Positions 10,940 through 14,224 of a DNA stretch of 14,224 bases are shown piece after piece. The notes below the pieces were generated by a model that was not told where the DNA came from, did not search any database, and saw only the letters and a program-made list of their open reading frames with translations. Every line of letters begins with the position of its first letter. Position 1 is the first letter of the stretch. Position numbers and translations under genes: made by a program. This DNA comes from Anaerolineae bacterium (GTDB taxonomy: Bacteria > Chloroflexota > Anaerolineae > B4-G1): positions 1 to 14,224 of the forward strand of contig JAUWOI010000054.1 of assembly GCA_030612185.1 (NCBI GenBank), given 5' to 3'.

Positions 10940-13900
10940 TCAGCCCATCAGAACGCGCACGCTGTATGACCGCCCATCGTCCAACAGCGGAATCTCGCCT
11001 CCAGGCCAGATCCCTCCCTCCAGTGTCACCTGTTTCACGCCCCGCTCGACGCCGTCCGGGTTTTCCACTCGAATCTGGTACGAGGTTTTGCCATGGCGGT
11101 AAGTCAGTTCGTAACCCGGCCATGCTTTGGGGATACAGGGGTCAAAACGCAGCACGTTTCCCACCCGGCGCAGTCCCAGTATGGCCTCCAGGCCCAGGCG
11201 GTACATCCAACTGGCTGAGCCGGTGTACCAGGTCCAGCCGCCCCGTCCGGTGTGTGGTGGCACGCTATAGACGTCCGCCGCCACCACGTAAGGCTCCACC
11301 CGGTAGCGAGCCACCTTCTCCGGCCAGTCGCTGTGGTAGATGGGGTTGAGTAGCCGGAACAGCGCTGCGGCGCGATCCCCTTGTCCCATCTCGGCGAAGG
11401 CCCACGCAGCCCACAGCGCGGCGTGGGTGTACTGGCCCCCGTTCTCCCTGATGCCCGGCAGGTAGCCTCTGATGTAGCCGGGGTCGTGCATCGTCTTGTC
11501 GAAGGGTGGGGCAAAGAGCAGCACCAGTTGGTCGTCGGGCCGCCCGCGCCGGTCGGCGCCGGCCTCCATTGCCTGGGCCGCGCGCGCCGGGACTTCGGTG
11601 AACTCGGGTTTCGGCGTGGCTTCGACGGTGTCAGCCGAACCGCTCAGTTGAGCCGTCGAGCCGCCGGCCGCCCCGGATAGGACGGCCCACGATTGGGCGA
11701 TGGAGTCGATCTGACATTCGTCGCTTTCGGCCGATCCCAGGGGGGTGCCGTCGTCATAGTACGCGCGGCGGTACCAATTCCCGTCCCAGGCGTGGGTCTC
11801 CAAGGCCTGGAGGAGGTCGCGGGCCTGCTGCCGGTACGCAGCAGCCTGTTCCTCTTCCCCGTGGCCCATACGCTCGCAAAGGAGAGCAAAGCGGGTTAGC
11901 GTACCGTACAGGAACCAACCCAGCCACACGCTTTCACCCTGGCCCTCGATGCCCACCCGGTTCATCCCATCGTTCCAGTCGCCGCTACCCATCAGGGGCA
12001 GGCCGTGCGACCCGGCGGTGGACCCTTTCTCCAGTGCTCGGCGGCAATGCTCATAGAGCGTGCCATCCTCGGCACTGGTCTCATATTGTCCGTAGCGCTC
12101 TTCCTCGTCCGGTTCCAGTGGACCACTCTTGAGAAACGGCACTCTCTCGGTCAGGAGTGCTTCGTCGCCGGTTGTGGTCACGTAGTGCGCCGTGACAAAG
12201 GGCAGCCACAGCAGGTCATCGGAGCAACGGGTGCGCACCCCGCGCCCCGAAGGCGGGTGCCACCAGTGCAGCACGTCCCCCGCTTCAAACTGGTGGCGCG
12301 CCGCTCGCAAGATGTGGTCCCGGACGACGTCAGGCGCGGTATGGACCAGAGCCATCACGTCTTGTAACTGATCGCGGAAGCCAAAAGCGCCGGACGACTG
12401 GTAGAGCGCAGAGCGTCCCCACACCCGGCATGAGAGTGCCTGGTAGAGCAGCCAGCGATTGAGCAACAGGTCCATGGCCGGGTCGGGCGTCCGCACTGTG
12501 ACGGCCCCCAGTAGTTCGTCCCATAGTTCGTTCACCGCCTCCCACGCGGCCTCTACCCTCGCCGGGTCCTGATATTGTTTGACCAGCCGGAGCGTTTCCT
12601 GCCGGTCCTCGCCCTGGCCCAGCAAGAAATAGACCTCTTTCGTCTCACCGGGGGCCAGCCATACGTGAATCTGTAGGCTGGCGCAGGGGTCAAGGCCGGC
12701 CTTCACCGCGCTGGATAGCCCGACGCGGTCGAGCGCGGCCGGATGGCGGAGGCTCCCCCCGCGCCCCAGGAACTCGGTGCGGTCGGTGGTCAGGCCGTGG
12801 GGTTCTTTGCTGGCGGCCATGAAGGCAACCCGCTCGCCGAACTCTTCGTTGTAGGGGTTGCGGGCCAGCAGTGCGAGGCTTCCGGCGTCAAACTCTGGAA
12901 TGACGTATTGCTGGGTTGTGTCCCGGGTTGTGCCCAGCACCCACTCGGCGTAGAAAGTAACGGTGATATGCCGGTTGCGGTTCCACGTGTTCTCCAGCCG
13001 CAACTGTACCACCTTCACCGGCGCGTTCGGGACGGCGAAAAGGCGCAGTCTCTGTTTGAAGCCGTGGCTATGATGCTCGAAGACTGAGTAGCCAGCGCCG
13101 TGGCGGATCAGGTAGGGGACTGGCGCGCCCGCGGGCAGGGGCGTGGGCGACCAGACGTGCCCTATCTCCTCGTCGCGCAGATAGAGCGCCTCGCCCGGCG
13201 TGTCGGTCACCGGATCGTTGTGCCAGGGGGTGAGCCGGTTTTCGCCGCTGTTTTCCGCCCAGGTATAACCTGATCCTGCTTCGGAGACCAGGAAGCCGAA
13301 GTGGGGATTGGCGATCACGTTGATCCAGGGGGCCGGTGTGGATTGGCCCGGCTTAAGGTAGATGACGTATTCGCGTCCACCGGCGCTGAAGCCTCCCAGG
13401 CCGTTGTCAAAGAGGAGATCTGTGGGCCGGGCCAGTGGTGGTGTTCTCTCCGTCTCTTCCAATGGGGGGGACAGGGTGGAGACAAAACGCGGCAGGCGAG
13501 CCGGTTGCTCGCGCAGGTGTCCCAATTGTCCGGCTAGCGGGCCTTTGTTCCCGTCCAGGATGGCCCGGGCGGCCGTTTCCAGCAGCACCTGGTCGGCATC
13601 GCTCATCAACTCGGCGCGCAGAAGGAAGATGCCACCGCGCCGGTTCAGCCAGGTATCGCTGTCTGTGTGGGTAATCAGCCGGTGCAGTTGGTCGTGCAGG
13701 TCTTGAGCGTAGCCGGCATCCTTCTGGTTGAGGATGACCAGGTCAATCTTGATTTGCCGGTTGCGCCAGTATGTGTGGGCTTGGAGCAGTTCGTGCACCA
13801 GGGCCGTTTCCTCCTGGCTGCCAACCCGCACCAGGAGGATCGGATAGTCGCCGGAAATGGCATAAGGCCACAGTCCAGGCTGCCCTTTGCTGTTGGCCGC

Positions 13901-14224
13901 CAGCGTTGCGGGGTCGGCGCGCAGGGCGGGATGGGGATAGAGGAGCACAGAAAGCAGTTGCTGGAAACGCTCCACTTCTGGTATGGTGAGATCGAGTTGG
14001 CGCAGTTCCAGTTCGCTCCGGGAACGGGCCTGGTGGAAGGCACGGCTAATCGCGGGCCATGCCTGGTAGCGGCGGGCCAGGGCCAGTGCTTCCTGGCGCG
14101 ACCCGGCGACCAGGGTGACGTAGGCAACCCGTGCCGTCGTGTGTGGTTCCAGAACGACATCCTGACCGAGGGCCATGATTGGGTCCAGGGTAGCGCCGGT
14201 GGTACCTGAGAGCCCAGGGTTGAG
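10940..14224 (-). CDS. Cyclic beta-1,2-glucan synthase/GH94 phosphorylase-type protein (5' end outside window)
   Basis: The visible 1094 codons form the C-terminal part of a NdvB/ChvB-like protein. The frame is open to the window edge, where it reads NPGLSGTTGATLDPIM, a segment that in NdvB-type proteins joins the N-terminal glycosyltransferase region to the GH94 part; so the ATG at 14176 is internal. Then an all-helical linker (to about residue 240), the beta-sandwich N-terminal to GH94 (LLFDNGLGGFSAGGREYVI), TPAPWINVIANPHFGF, AFGFRDQLQDVMAL at the barrel start, and GSGDWNDGMNRVG with the general-acid DWND motif (Asp near visible residue 749), ENGGQYTHAALWAAWA, and TGSASWMYRLGLEAILGL. In cyclic glucan synthases GH94 sets chain length by phosphorolysis; stand-alone relatives phosphorylase beta-1,2-oligoglucans. 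A ~28-residue low-similarity insert precedes AAQAMEAGADRR. Ends at TGA 10940-10942. Confidence 0.88.
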   Translation of the reverse strand, partial: LNPGLSGTTGATLDPIMALGQDVVLEPHTTARVAYVTLVAGSRQEALALARRYQAWPAISRAFHQARSRSELELRQLDLTIPEVERFQQLLSVLLYPHPALRADPATLAANSKGQPGLWPYAISGDYPILLVRVGSQEETALVHELLQAHTYWRNRQIKIDLVILNQKDAGYAQDLHDQLHRLITHTDSDTWLNRRGGIFLLRAELMSDADQVLLETAARAILDGNKGPLAGQLGHLREQPARLPRFVSTLSPPLEETERTPPLARPTDLLFDNGLGGFSAGGREYVIYLKPGQSTPAPWINVIANPHFGFLVSEAGSGYTWAENSGENRLTPWHNDPVTDTPGEALYLRDEEIGHVWSPTPLPAGAPVPYLIRHGAGYSVFEHHSHGFKQRLRLFAVPNAPVKVVQLRLENTWNRNRHITVTFYAEWVLGTTRDTTQQYVIPEFDAGSLALLARNPYNEEFGERVAFMAASKEPHGLTTDRTEFLGRGGSLRHPAALDRVGLSSAVKAGLDPCASLQIHVWLAPGETKEVYFLLGQGEDRQETLRLVKQYQDPARVEAAWEAVNELWDELLGAVTVRTPDPAMDLLLNRWLLYQALSCRVWGRSALYQSSGAFGFRDQLQDVMALVHTAPDVVRDHILRAARHQFEAGDVLHWWHPPSGRGVRTRCSDDLLWLPFVTAHYVTTTGDEALLTERVPFLKSGPLEPDEEERYGQYETSAEDGTLYEHCRRALEKGSTAGSHGLPLMGSGDWNDGMNRVGIEGQGESVWLGWFLYGTLTRFALLCERMGHGEEEQAAAYRQQARDLLQALETHAWDGNWYRRAYYDDGTPLGSAESDECQIDSIAQSWAVLSGAAGGSTAQLSGSADTVEATPKPEFTEVPARAAQAMEAGADRRGRPDDQLVLLFAPPFDKTMHDPGYIRGYLPGIRENGGQYTHAALWAAWAFAEMGQGDRAAALFRLLNPIYHSDWPEKVARYRVEPYVVAADVYSVPPHTGRGGWTWYTGSASWMYRLGLEAILGLRRVGNVLRFDPCIPKAWPGYELTYRHGKTSYQIRVENPDGVERGVKQVTLEGGIWPGGEIPLLDDGRSYSVRVLMG

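Noticed and set aside
14176..14176. ATG 14176 as the start of the GH94 gene
   Set aside because: The frame stays open upstream and reads a NdvB-type junction (GTTGATLDPIM), so the true start is outside the window.
1..14224. tRNA, rRNA, riboswitch or replication origin
   Set aside because: Reading all intergenic regions on both strands showed no cloverleaf, rRNA segment, known riboswitch core or iteron array.

Overview
The window looks like an accessory stretch of a GC-rich environmental bacterium. Chloroflexota (Anaerolineae-like) is my best guess. It rests on general impressions: a NdvB-type GH94 protein beside a dense mix of toxin-antitoxin (TA) genes, small palindromic repeats and degenerate heptamer repeats. 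There is no rRNA or marker gene to confirm it. Nearly everything is on the minus strand; the exception is an intact mazEF operon at 10084-10721.

Layout. 1-572: 5' part of a nitrilase-family amidohydrolase gene. 655-1863: compact AT-richer block with an intact higBA module and, upstream of it, a two-gene cassette (86-aa conserved protein coupled by ATGA to a retropepsin-like aspartic protease that lacks its C-terminal part). 1911-3632: fdrA with a near-consensus promoter. 3743-4016: two MITE-like palindromic elements, the second supplying the last 14 codons of an alpha/beta hydrolase (3973-4653). 4687-4774: another palindromic repeat. 4794-6002: CaiB/BaiF CoA-transferase. 6129-7121: two consecutive TA operons in which both antitoxin genes are intact but both toxin genes (TumE/DUF6516-like and MazF) have lost their central part. 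7238-8440: a gene remnant, a cupin, a 176-bp MITE with an 8-bp target duplication, and dodecin. 8539-9708: DAO-family FAD oxidoreductase. 9796-9949: second copy of the 3743 element, with terminal inverted repeats and an imperfect target duplication. 9964-10721: mazEF behind a duplicated promoter module. 10727-10939: membrane-protein C-terminal remnant. 10940-14224: C-terminal 1094 codons of a cyclic beta-1,2-glucan synthase/GH94 protein.

How it fits together. The metabolic genes (nitrilase, FdrA, CaiB/BaiF, cupin, DAO oxidoreductase) suggest catabolism of small amides, ureides or amino acids through CoA or carbamoyl intermediates. FdrA's usual oxamate-carbamoyltransferase partners (AllG/AllH) are not here, so the pathway is not established. 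Between these genes sit selfish or stabilising elements in different states of decay. I count five broken genes (retropepsin, TumE-like, MazF, the remnant at 7238, the remnant at 10727) and at least four non-autonomous palindromic elements. The most interesting signals are the parallel loss of toxin cores with antitoxins kept, the paired placement of one MITE family just upstream of TTGACA promoters, the duplicated mazEF promoter, and a 7-bp repeat family that also runs through the fdrA coding sequence.
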